64,000 bases of DNA, taken from Streptomyces cathayae. GTDB lineage: Bacteria; Actinomycetota; Actinomycetes; Streptomycetales; Streptomycetaceae. Each line of letters begins with the position of its first letter. Positions within the stretch are counted from its first letter, which is position 1. The stretch lies in contig NZ_CP121682.1 of the NCBI RefSeq assembly GCF_029760955.1, forward strand, positions 3,596,001 through 3,660,000, given 5' to 3'. Positions 28,598-35,738 of this stretch are shown here, one piece after another. A program made the translations under genes and the position numbers. The notes under the pieces are model-generated. The model searched no databases and was not told the DNA's origin. It saw nothing but the letters and a program-made list of their open reading frames with translations.

Positions 28598-28611
28598 TGT
28601 GACAGATCACA
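28598..28611 (+). promoter_or_regulatory. CRP-like palindrome upstream of crp
   Basis: TGTGA and TCACA stand as a perfect inverted repeat separated by four bases, 90 bp before the crp start in the nth-crp divergent region. The half-sites equal the classical CRP half-site, but the spacing is four rather than six. It may be an autoregulatory Crp site. Confidence 0.45.
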
Positions 28612-28700
28612 CTGTTTGGACTGTCCGGCAAAATGGGCACCTCGGTCCCCTGGTACGCGGGGAACAAGATCCCCTGAGCAGGTCGACAAGGAGAGAACAC

Positions 28701-29375
28701 GTGGACGACGTTCTGCGGCGGAACCCGCTCTTCGCGGCGCTCGATGACGAGCAGGCCGCGGAGCTTCGCGCCTCGCTGAGCGAGGTGACCCTCGCACGGG
28801 GCGACTCCCTGTTCCACGAGGGCGACCCCGGAGACCGGCTCTACGTGGTCACCGAGGGCAAGGTCAAGCTCCACCGGACCTCCCCCGACGGCCGCGAGAA
28901 CATGCTGGCCGTCGTCGGCCCCGGCGAGCTCATCGGTGAGCTGTCGCTCTTCGACCCGGGCCCGCGCACCGCGACCGCCACGGCGCTGACCGAGGTCAAG
29001 CTGCTCGCCCTGGGCCACAGCGACCTCCAGCCCTGGCTGAACGCCCGCCCCGAGGTGGCCACGGCGCTGCTGCGGGCCGTCGCGCGCCGGCTGCGCAAGA
29101 CCAACGACGCCATGTCGGACCTGGTCTTCTCCGACGTCCCGGGCCGGGTCGCCCGCGCCCTGCTGGACCTCTCCCGCCGCTTCGGGGTGCAGTCCGAGGA
29201 GGGCATCCACGTCGTCCACGACCTCACGCAGGAGGAGCTGGCCCAGCTGGTCGGCGCGTCCCGCGAGACGGTCAACAAGGCCCTGGCGGACTTCGCGCAG
29301 CGCGGCTGGCTCCGTCTGGAGGCCCGCGCGGTGATCCTCCTGGACGTCGAGCGCCTCGCGAAGCGCTCCCGCTGA
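28701..29375 (+). CDS. crp: Cyclic-AMP receptor protein family regulator Crp
   Basis: The protein has 224 residues. The N-terminal cyclic-nucleotide-binding domain includes GELIGELSLFDPGPRTATATA (phosphate-binding cassette with Glu and Arg), followed by the dimerisation helix and a winged helix-turn-helix (TQEELAQLVGASRETVNKAL, about 175-194). In S. coelicolor the orthologue (SCO3571) controls germination, development and antibiotic production. The GTG start follows AAGGAGAG. Transcription ends at a long hairpin after the gene. Confidence 0.96.
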   Translation: MDDVLRRNPLFAALDDEQAAELRASLSEVTLARGDSLFHEGDPGDRLYVVTEGKVKLHRTSPDGRENMLAVVGPGELIGELSLFDPGPRTATATALTEVKLLALGHSDLQPWLNARPEVATALLRAVARRLRKTNDAMSDLVFSDVPGRVARALLDLSRRFGVQSEEGIHVVHDLTQEELAQLVGASRETVNKALADFAQRGWLRLEARAVILLDVERLAKRSR

Positions 29376-29395
29376 CGGGATTCCCGGCACGCGTG

Positions 29396-29451
29396 CCGAA
29401 AGCCCCGGTGCCCCGCAGGCCTCAGCGCCTGCCGGGCGCCGGGGCTTTCGG
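29396..29451 (+). terminator. Long imperfect hairpin after crp
   Basis: CCGAAAGCCCCGG pairs with CCGGGGCTTTCGG, and the inner arms GCAGGC/GCCTGC extend the stem with single mismatches. It starts 20 bp past the crp stop and can serve both crp and the convergent MBL-fold gene. Confidence 0.75.
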
Positions 29452-29548
29452 GTGAAGCCCCGTACCCCGCCGGACGAGCCCGTGCCCCACCGAGTGAACC
29501 GCGCCCCACCGGGTGAGCCGTGCTCGCGCCGACCGAGCCCGCGCCCCG

Positions 29549-30379
29549 CTAGATGAGCCCGTGTTCCCGCAGGTATTCCAGTTGCGCGCGGACCGACAGT
29601 TCCGCGGCCGGCCACAGGGAGCGGTCCACGTCGGCGTAGACGTGGGCGACGACCTCGGACGGGGCGAGCAGGCCGTTCTCGACGGCCGTCTCCACCTGGG
29701 CGAGGCGGTGGGCCCGGTGCGCCAGGTAGTACTCGACCGCGCCCTGGGCGTCCTCCAGCACGGGCCCGTGGCCGGGCAGGACCGTGTGGACGCCGTCGTC
29801 GACCGTGAGCGAGCGCAGGCGGCGCAGGGTGTCCAGGTAGTCGCCGAGGCGGCCGTCGGGGTGGGACACGACGGTCGTACCGCGTCCCAGGACGGTGTCG
29901 CCGGTGAGGACGGCCCCGTCGGCCGGCAGGTGGAAGGACAGGGAGTCGGCGGTGTGGCCGGGGGTGGGGACGACCCGCAGTTCCAGACCGCCCACGTCGA
30001 TGACGTCCCCGCCGGACAGGCCCTCGTCCCCCAGCCGCAGCTCCGGGTCCAGCGCCCGTACCTTCGTGCCGGTCAGCTCGGCGAAGCGGGTGGCGCCCTC
30101 GGCGTGGTCGGGGTGACCGTGCGTCAGCAGGATGAGGGCGACGCGCTTGCCGGCCCGCTCGGCCGTGTCGACGACGCTGTGCAGATGCCCCTCGTCCAGC
30201 GGGCCGGGGTCGACGACGACCGCCCGCGCGGAGCCGGGTTCCGAGAGGATCCAGGTGTTGGTGCCGTCCAGGGTCATGGCCGAGGCGTTCGGAGCCAGGA
30301 CGTTGACCGCGCGCGCGGTGGCGGGTCCGGAGAGGACCCCGCCGCGCGGTTGGCCGGGAAGGGCTGCCGCGTCCGTCAT
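29549..30379 (-). CDS. Metallo-beta-lactamase-fold hydrolase (LACTB2-like)
   Basis: This 276-residue MBL-fold enzyme has the metal motif LTHGHPDHAEG (HxHxDH), a further His in TPGHTADS, an Asp in LTGDTVLG and a C-terminal LPGHGPVLED. It has a short winged-helix-like C-terminal tail, as in LACTB2/Rv3677c-type proteins, which in animals are nucleases. Here the substrate is unknown. The ATG overlaps the stop of the upstream Nudix gene (ATGA), so the pair forms an operon on the minus strand. Confidence 0.88.
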   Translation of the reverse strand: MTDAAALPGQPRGGVLSGPATARAVNVLAPNASAMTLDGTNTWILSEPGSARAVVVDPGPLDEGHLHSVVDTAERAGKRVALILLTHGHPDHAEGATRFAELTGTKVRALDPELRLGDEGLSGGDVIDVGGLELRVVPTPGHTADSLSFHLPADGAVLTGDTVLGRGTTVVSHPDGRLGDYLDTLRRLRSLTVDDGVHTVLPGHGPVLEDAQGAVEYYLAHRAHRLAQVETAVENGLLAPSEVVAHVYADVDRSLWPAAELSVRAQLEYLREHGLI

Positions 30380-31257
30380 GCGGGTGCTCCACCGGTCGGG
30401 ATGTGCTGGGTGAACTCGTCGTGCCCGGGCCAGGACAGCACGATCTTCTCCTCCTCCAGGCGCGCGGTGGCCAGTACCGGCGTGAGGTCCCGCGCGGACG
30501 CCGCGTCGAGCGCCTGCGCCGCCGCCGGGTACACCGCCAGCTGGCGCAGGGTCGCGATCGTCGGCGGCATCATCAGCAGCTCGCCCCGGTCGTACGCGGC
30601 GGCCGCCTCGCGCGGGGCGATCCACACCGTGCGGTCGGCCTCCGTGGAGGCGTTGCGGGTGCGCTGCCCCTCGGGGAGCGCGGCGACGAAGAACCAGGTG
30701 TCGTAGCGGCGGGGCTCGAACTCCGGGGTGATCCACCGGGTCCACGCGCCGAGCAGGTCCGAGCGCAGGACCAGCCCTCGGCGGTCGAGGAACTCCGCGA
30801 AGGACGTCCTCCGCTCGACGAGCGCCGCGCGGTCCGCCTCCCAGTCCGCGCCCGTGGTGTCACCGACCACGGAGTCGGGCGTCGGACCGGCGAGCAGCAC
30901 ACCGGCCTCCTCGTACGTCTCGCGTACGGCGGCGCAGACGATCGCCTGGGCGTCGGTCTCCTCGACGCCGAGCCGGTCCGCCCACCACGCGCGCGGGGGG
31001 CCCGCCCAGCGGACGTGGTGGTCGTCGTCCCGCGGGTCGACGCCGCCGCCGGGGTAGGCGTAGGCGCCTCCGGCGAAGGCCATGGAGGCGCTTCGGCGCA
31101 GCATGTGGACGGCGCAGCCGTCACCGGCGTCCCTCAGGAGCATCACGGTGGCGGCCCGCTTGGCCGGGACCGGGGTGAGGGTGCCCTCCGCGAGCGCGCG
31201 GATGCGGACCGGCCACTCGGGTGGGTACCACTGCCCACCAGCCTGCGCATTCACCAT
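30376..31257 (-). CDS. Nudix hydrolase with large insertion (NUDT19-like)
   Basis: The protein has 293 residues. The N-terminal strand AATVMLLRDAGDG leads into the Nudix box, but the usual GxxxxxEx7REUxEExGU is split: AYPGGGVDP is separated from AAVRETYEEAGVLL by about 35 residues. This insertion is typical of the NUDT19/RP2 group, in which some members act on CoA derivatives. The helical C-terminal third has no clear motif. It is cotranscribed with the MBL-fold gene. Confidence 0.85.
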   Translation of the reverse strand: MVNAQAGGQWYPPEWPVRIRALAEGTLTPVPAKRAATVMLLRDAGDGCAVHMLRRSASMAFAGGAYAYPGGGVDPRDDDHHVRWAGPPRAWWADRLGVEETDAQAIVCAAVRETYEEAGVLLAGPTPDSVVGDTTGADWEADRAALVERRTSFAEFLDRRGLVLRSDLLGAWTRWITPEFEPRRYDTWFFVAALPEGQRTRNASTEADRTVWIAPREAAAAYDRGELLMMPPTIATLRQLAVYPAAAQALDAASARDLTPVLATARLEEEKIVLSWPGHDEFTQHIPTGGAPA

Positions 31258-31541
31258 GGCCGGAGGCTATCCCGGGACGGGCGGATGTTCGAGTGGCCGG
31301 CGGGAGAAGAAGAGGAGGGAAGGGCAAGGGGAGGGAAGGGGGCGGAAGCGGATGAAAGCGGGTGAAAGCAGGTGAGAGGGCGCGCGGTCCCGGGAAGCGG
31401 CAGGGGAACGCGGCGAGGAGGGGTGGCGGACCCGGCGGCCCGCACGGGCCACGCGGCCCTCCGCCGAGCCCGGGCCCGCCCCCGCCTCCGCCGGACGCGT
31501 CGGACGCGCGCTGCCTGCCCGCGTCCGTCAGCGTGCGTCCG
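31258..31541. other. Intergenic region with polypurine tract
   Basis: Positions 31302-31380 are about 90 percent purine on the plus strand (runs of GGGAAGGGG and GAAAGCGGGTGAAAGC), followed by a Pro-codon-like CCG-rich segment. No gene is supported. It separates the RidA operon from the Nudix/MBL operon and may contain the latter's promoter on the minus strand. Confidence 0.5.
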
Positions 31542-32012
31542 TCAGGCCTCGTCCGTCAGCTCCACCTGGATCTCGACCTCCACCGGCGCGTCGAGGGGCA
31601 GTACCGCGACGCCCACCGCGCTGCGGGCGTGGACGCCCTTGTCGCCGAGGACCTCGACCAGCAGCTCGCTCGCACCGTTGAGGACGCCCGGCTGGCCCGT
31701 GAAGTCCGCGGCCGAGGCCACGAACCCGACGACCTTCACCACGCGCGCGACGCGGTCCAGATCACCGGCGACGGACTTCACGGCGGCGAGGGCGTTCAGC
31801 GCACAGGTGCGCGCCAGCTCCCTCGCCTCCTCGGCCGTGACCTCGGCACCGACCTTTCCGGTCAGCGGAAGCTCGCCGTCCACCATGGGAAGCTGGCCGG
31901 CGGTGTGCACGTACCGCCCCGACCGCACGGCCGGGCAGTACGCGGCCAGCGGCGGGACGACCTCCGGGAGGCTCAGGCCGAGTTCGGCCAGTCTGGCCTC
32001 GACCGCGCTCAC
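31542..32012 (-). CDS. RidA/YjgF-family protein
   Basis: This 156-residue protein has the trimer-forming RidA fold, with the segments YVHTAGQLPMVDGELPLTGKVG, ALNALAAVKSVAGDLDRVARVVKV and a C-terminal VEVEIQVELTD. The enamine/imine-deaminase Arg of canonical RidA is not obvious at the usual place, so this branch may have another role. The GTG start overlaps the TGA of the upstream DUF4177 gene (GTGA). The pair equals Rv3678c and the small gene next to it. Confidence 0.88.
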   Translation of the reverse strand: MSAVEARLAELGLSLPEVVPPLAAYCPAVRSGRYVHTAGQLPMVDGELPLTGKVGAEVTAEEARELARTCALNALAAVKSVAGDLDRVARVVKVVGFVASAADFTGQPGVLNGASELLVEVLGDKGVHARSAVGVAVLPLDAPVEVEIQVELTDEA

Positions 32013-32170
32013 GCCTGCTTCTCCCGCTTCAGGTAGGCGACCAGCTGCTCGGGGTTGTTCGGGCCCGGCACGACCTGCACGAGCTCCCAGCCGTCCTCGC
32101 CCCAGGTGTCCAGAATCTGCTTCGTGGCGTGGACCAGCAGCGGAACCGTGGAGTACTCCCATTTCGTCAT
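32009..32170 (-). CDS. Small DUF4177-type protein (53 residues)
   Basis: This short gene encodes MTKWEYSTVPLLVHATKQIL followed by WGEDGWELVQVVPGPNN and ends in LKREKQA. The pattern of an N-terminal KWEY strand and a GEDGWELV turn is the DUF4177 signature. Function is unknown; the fold is expected to be a small alpha-beta domain. It is translationally coupled to RidA through GTGA, and the same two-gene order exists in M. tuberculosis. The ATG is the only reasonable start. Confidence 0.85.
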   Translation of the reverse strand: MTKWEYSTVPLLVHATKQILDTWGEDGWELVQVVPGPNNPEQLVAYLKREKQA

Positions 32171-32327
32171 GCGGCGACTCTAGCCGTTGCCGTCCCCCGT
32201 GCGGGAAGCACGGGAAGTCTGGAAAGCCCGGGAAACCCAGGGGCCCCGGGTGCCCGGGAGCACGGGAAGCCCGGCAACTCGCCCCCGGAGCCGCCGGGGC
32301 GCGCGGGGAGCAATTAGGCTCAAAGGC

Positions 32328-33305
32328 GTGAGCAGGCTTCAGGTGGTCAGTGGCAAGGGCGGAACCGGCAAGACCACGGTGGCCGCGGCCCTCGCGCTGG
32401 CCCTGGCCACGGAGGGGAAGCGGACGCTTCTCGTCGAGGTCGAGGGTCGCCAGGGCATCGCGCAGGTCTTCGAGACGGAGGCGCTGCCGTACGAGGAGCG
32501 GAAGATCGCCGTCGCTCCCGGGGGCGGGGAGGTGCATGCCCTCGCCATAGACGCCGAGCGGGCCCTTCTGGACTACCTCCAGATGTTCTACAAGCTGGGC
32601 AGCGCCGGGCGGGCGCTGAAGAAGCTCGGCGCGATCGACTTCGCGACCACCATCGCGCCCGGTGTGCGGGACGTCCTGCTGACCGGCAAGGCGTGCGAGG
32701 CGGTGCGGCGCAAGGACCGCACCGGGCGGTTCGTCTACGACTACGTCGTGATGGACGCCCCGCCGACCGGGCGCATCACCCGTTTCCTCAACGTCAACGA
32801 CGAGGTCGCCGGGCTCGCGAAGATCGGGCCGATACACAATCAGGCCCAGGCCGTGATGCGGGTGCTGAAATCACCGGAGACGGCGGTGCACCTGGTCACC
32901 CTGTTGGAGGAGATGCCGGTCCAGGAGACCGTGGACGGCATCGCCGAGCTGCGGGGGGCCCGGCTCCCGGTGGGGCGGATCATCGTGAACATGGTGCGGC
33001 CCGAGGTGCTGGACGCGACCGACCTGGAACTCATGGGGGCGGTCGAACGTTCCTCTGTCGCGCGGGCACTGTCGTCCGCCGGTCTCGGCGGCGCGCGGCG
33101 CGGCGGGCACGCCGAGCAGCTGGTGGACCCGTTGCTCGCGCAGGCCAAGGAGTACGCCGAGCGGTACACGCTGGAGGCCGAACAGCGCGCCGCGCTGGCC
33201 GAGGTGGGCCTGCCCCTGCACGAGCTGCCGCTGCTCGCGGAGGGCATGGACCTGGCGGGCCTGTACGAACTGGCCGAGGAACTCCGCGCGCAGGGCGTGT
33301 CATGA
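32328..33305 (+). CDS. ArsA/Get3-like P-loop ATPase, first of a pair
   Basis: The protein has 325 residues. The deviant Walker A is complete at residues 8-17, SGKGGTGKTT, with the signature intermolecular Lys10, followed by LLVEVEGRQG and the VMDAPPTGR motif. No cysteine metal site or membrane segment is evident. In actinobacteria it always travels with a second, similar ATPase (Rv3679-Rv3680 in M. tuberculosis, SCO3577-SCO3578 in S. coelicolor), and the two are thought to work as a heteromeric complex with a role in anion or envelope homeostasis. The GTG start has a TAGGCT box seven bases before it and no ribosome-binding site, which suggests a leaderless mRNA. Confidence 0.88.
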   Translation: MSRLQVVSGKGGTGKTTVAAALALALATEGKRTLLVEVEGRQGIAQVFETEALPYEERKIAVAPGGGEVHALAIDAERALLDYLQMFYKLGSAGRALKKLGAIDFATTIAPGVRDVLLTGKACEAVRRKDRTGRFVYDYVVMDAPPTGRITRFLNVNDEVAGLAKIGPIHNQAQAVMRVLKSPETAVHLVTLLEEMPVQETVDGIAELRGARLPVGRIIVNMVRPEVLDATDLELMGAVERSSVARALSSAGLGGARRGGHAEQLVDPLLAQAKEYAERYTLEAEQRAALAEVGLPLHELPLLAEGMDLAGLYELAEELRAQGVS

Positions 33306-33493
33306 CCGGCGGAGACCTGCCCATGTCCGCGGCCATATCCGCATCCGTGCCCGTACCCGGCGGGAACGCTCCCGGAGTTCCCGTCATGCCCGCCGCTCCC
33401 GTCAGATCCGCCATGCCCACCACGCCCGCCACGCCCATCAGGTCCGCCACGCCCATCACGAGTCGGAAGTATCGGAAGCAGGGGATGTCATGA
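33302..33493 (+). CDS. Possible small linker ORF between the two ATPase genes
   Basis: This 63-codon frame begins at an ATG overlapping the first ATPase stop (ATGA) and ends in a TGA overlapping the second ATPase start (ATGA). The product is rich in Met, Pro, Ala and Thr, with quasi-repeats such as PAAPVRSAMPTT and PATPIRSATPIT, and has a basic tail SRKYRKQG. It has no recognisable domain. It may be a real coupled microprotein or merely the translational bridge that couples both ATPases. Confidence 0.4.
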   Translation: MTGGDLPMSAAISASVPVPGGNAPGVPVMPAAPVRSAMPTTPATPIRSATPITSRKYRKQGMS

Positions 33494-34896
33494 GCCGTCA
33501 CCCGGAACCGGCCCACCCGGTCCACCCGGCCCGCCACCACCTCTCCCCCGTGCGCACGCTCGACATCGACCCGCTGATCGAGGACCGGGCCACCCGGATC
33601 GTGGTGTGCTGCGGCTCGGGCGGGGTCGGCAAGACGACCACCGCCGCGGCCCTGGGACTGCGCGCGGCCGAACGGGGACGCAAGGTGGTCGTCCTCACCA
33701 TCGACCCCGCCCGCCGGCTCGCCCAGTCCATGGGCATCGACTCGCTCGACAACGTCCCCCGCCGGGTGAAGGGCATCGACGACTCCGCCGGCGGCGAACT
33801 GCACGCCATGATGCTCGACATGAAGCGCACCTTCGACGAGATCGTCGAGGCGCACGCGGACCCGGAGCGCGCCTCCGCGATCCTCGGCAACCCCTTCTAC
33901 CAGTCCCTCTCGGCGGGCTTCGCGGGCACGCAGGAGTACATGGCGATGGAGAAGCTGGGGCAGCTGCGGGCCCGCGACGAGTGGGACCTCATCGTCGTCG
34001 ACACGCCGCCCTCCCGCTCCGCACTGGACTTCCTGGACGCGCCCAAGCGGCTCGGCTCCTTCCTCGACGGCAAACTCATCCGCGTCCTGCTGACCCCGGC
34101 GAAGGTCGGCGGTCGTGCGGGGATGAAGTTCCTGAACGTCGGGATGTCCATGATGACCGGCGTCCTGGGCAAGGTGCTCGGGGGGCAACTGCTGCGGGAC
34201 GTCCAGACGTTCGTGGCGGCGATGGACTCCATGTTCGGCGGGTTCCGTACGCGCGCGGACGCCACGTTCAAACTGCTCCAGGCGCCCGGGACGGCGTTCC
34301 TGGTGGTCGCGGCCCCGGAGCGGGACGCACTGCGCGAGGCCGCGTACTTCGTGGAACGGCTGGCCGCGGAGGACATGCCGCTGGCCGGTCTGGTGCTCAA
34401 CCGGGTCCACGGCAGCGGCGCCGACCGGCTGTCGGCCGAGCGGGCACTCGCCGCCGCGGAAAATCTTGAGGACTCCCGCATTGTGGATCAGGAGGACGGG
34501 AAAGCTGGAGTTCGTAACTCCCCTGACACACACACCAGTTCAGACGTCCCCGACGGAGGCTCCCCCGCCACCGCGGACGACACGGACACGGACACCAGCA
34601 CCACCGAGACCAGCACAGACACCGACGGGGTGGACGCGGAGCGGTCCGTCGACCAGCTCACCGCGGGCCTGCTGCGACTGCACGTCGAGCGGATGCGGCT
34701 GCTCTCCCGCGAGCAGCGCACACGCGACCGCTTCACCGCGCTCCATCCCGAGGTGGCGGTGACGGAAGTGGCCGCGCTGCCCGGCGACGTGCACGACCTC
34801 GCAGGCCTGCGGGACATCGGCGACCGGCTCGCGACCAACAGGCCGGAGCTGCCCGAGACACCCGAGGCGCCCGCCCCACCCGAGGCAACCGCCTGA
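33490..34896 (+). CDS. ArsA/Get3-like P-loop ATPase, second of a pair
   Basis: This 468-residue protein has Walker A CCGSGGVGKTT (residues 40-50). The signature Lys of the deviant motif is replaced by Ser, unlike its partner. Conserved segments LTIDPARRLAQSMG and IVVDTPPSRSALDFLDAP follow. A poorly conserved acidic Asp/Thr/Ser linker (about 350-385) precedes a C-terminal helical part. It is about 140 residues longer than the upstream ATPase. The pair lies directly before wblA, as in other streptomycetes. Confidence 0.88.
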   Translation: MSRHPEPAHPVHPARHHLSPVRTLDIDPLIEDRATRIVVCCGSGGVGKTTTAAALGLRAAERGRKVVVLTIDPARRLAQSMGIDSLDNVPRRVKGIDDSAGGELHAMMLDMKRTFDEIVEAHADPERASAILGNPFYQSLSAGFAGTQEYMAMEKLGQLRARDEWDLIVVDTPPSRSALDFLDAPKRLGSFLDGKLIRVLLTPAKVGGRAGMKFLNVGMSMMTGVLGKVLGGQLLRDVQTFVAAMDSMFGGFRTRADATFKLLQAPGTAFLVVAAPERDALREAAYFVERLAAEDMPLAGLVLNRVHGSGADRLSAERALAAAENLEDSRIVDQEDGKAGVRNSPDTHTSSDVPDGGSPATADDTDTDTSTTETSTDTDGVDAERSVDQLTAGLLRLHVERMRLLSREQRTRDRFTALHPEVAVTEVAALPGDVHDLAGLRDIGDRLATNRPELPETPEAPAPPEATA

Positions 34897-34981
34897 CGCA
34901 CGCCGACCCGCCCCACGCCGGGACGGCCCAAGGCGCCCCGACACAGCCCGAGACGCCCCGCCGAGGACCCCCCGAGAGCCC

Positions 34982-35320
34982 TCAGCTCACCGCCGCGTAG
35001 TTCGCGTACACCTCGTCGTCGTCGAGGGGCACGACGCCCGTCCCCCGCTCGTACTCCGTGCGCGCGGTCTCCAGCAGCCGGCGCCAGGACGTCACGGTGG
35101 GCCGCCGGCGCAGCAGTGCGCGGCGTTCACGTTCCGTCATGCCTCCCCACACGCCGAACTCGACGCGGTTGTCGAGCGCGTCGGCCAGGCACTCGGTACG
35201 CACCGGGCAGCCGGTGCACACCGCCTTGGCCCTGTTCTGCGCTGCTCCTTGAACGAACAGTTCATCCGGATCAGTAGTGCGGCAGGCGGCCTGCGCACTC
35301 CAGTCGGTAACCCAGCCCAT
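34982..35320 (-). CDS. wblA: WhiB-like iron-sulfur regulator WblA
   Basis: This 112-residue WhiB-family protein has the four cluster cysteines at 13, 35, 38 and 44 (C-x21-C-x2-C-x5-C), the GVWGG turn and a basic C-terminal helix region (RRALLRRRPTVTSWRRLL). In Streptomyces WblA represses secondary metabolism and promotes maturation of aerial hyphae. The orthologue SCO3579 lies in the same place, and M. tuberculosis has whiB4 here. The start MGWVTDW was chosen for a GGAGAGGA ribosome-binding site; an in-frame GTG 19 codons upstream is an alternative. Confidence 0.95.
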   Translation of the reverse strand: MGWVTDWSAQAACRTTDPDELFVQGAAQNRAKAVCTGCPVRTECLADALDNRVEFGVWGGMTERERRALLRRRPTVTSWRRLLETARTEYERGTGVVPLDDDEVYANYAAVS

Positions 35321-35738
35321 ACCGGCGCCGTCCTCTCCCGAATCGAGGCTCCCCCACGGCGGCAGCGGCATATTCACCGCCGCCAGTTGAGGACGTTACG
35401 GAAGGTGGGCACAGCGCAACACCCCCAGCGGGCCCAATCTTGAATGGCCCGAACGGACTATGGGTAAGCGGCAGATCACCCAGGGGAGTGACCTGGCGAC
35501 ATGCGCGACAACCCCGACGTTTCGGGTCAGTTCCATTGCGCCACAACGGACACCGAGTGACACACGAGGCGGATCCGGACACGCACCCACCACACCCCGA
35601 CGAAGAAAGTCGAGAAGATCCGGAACGATTCGGGGTCGCCGGACGTATTGATACGTGGCCTCGCTGCTGTGACAGTTGTGAGCAGCTTAGGCCAAGGCCT
35701 GTACGCCTGTCCGGTAAATGAGAACGTAGGCTGCTCCC
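35321..35738. other. Divergent regulatory region wblA-PBP
   Basis: About 420 bp without a gene. wblA is a developmental regulator target in Streptomyces, so a long upstream region is expected. On the plus side TAGGCT ends seven bases before the PBP ATG, which fits a leaderless or nearly leaderless start. No strong inverted repeat was seen. Confidence 0.5.

Noticed and set aside
32171..32327. GGGAAGC-rich quasi-repeats as a CRISPR-like or VNTR array
   Set aside because: Units differ in length and sequence and span under 100 bp; no regular spacers. No CRISPR array was seen anywhere in the window.
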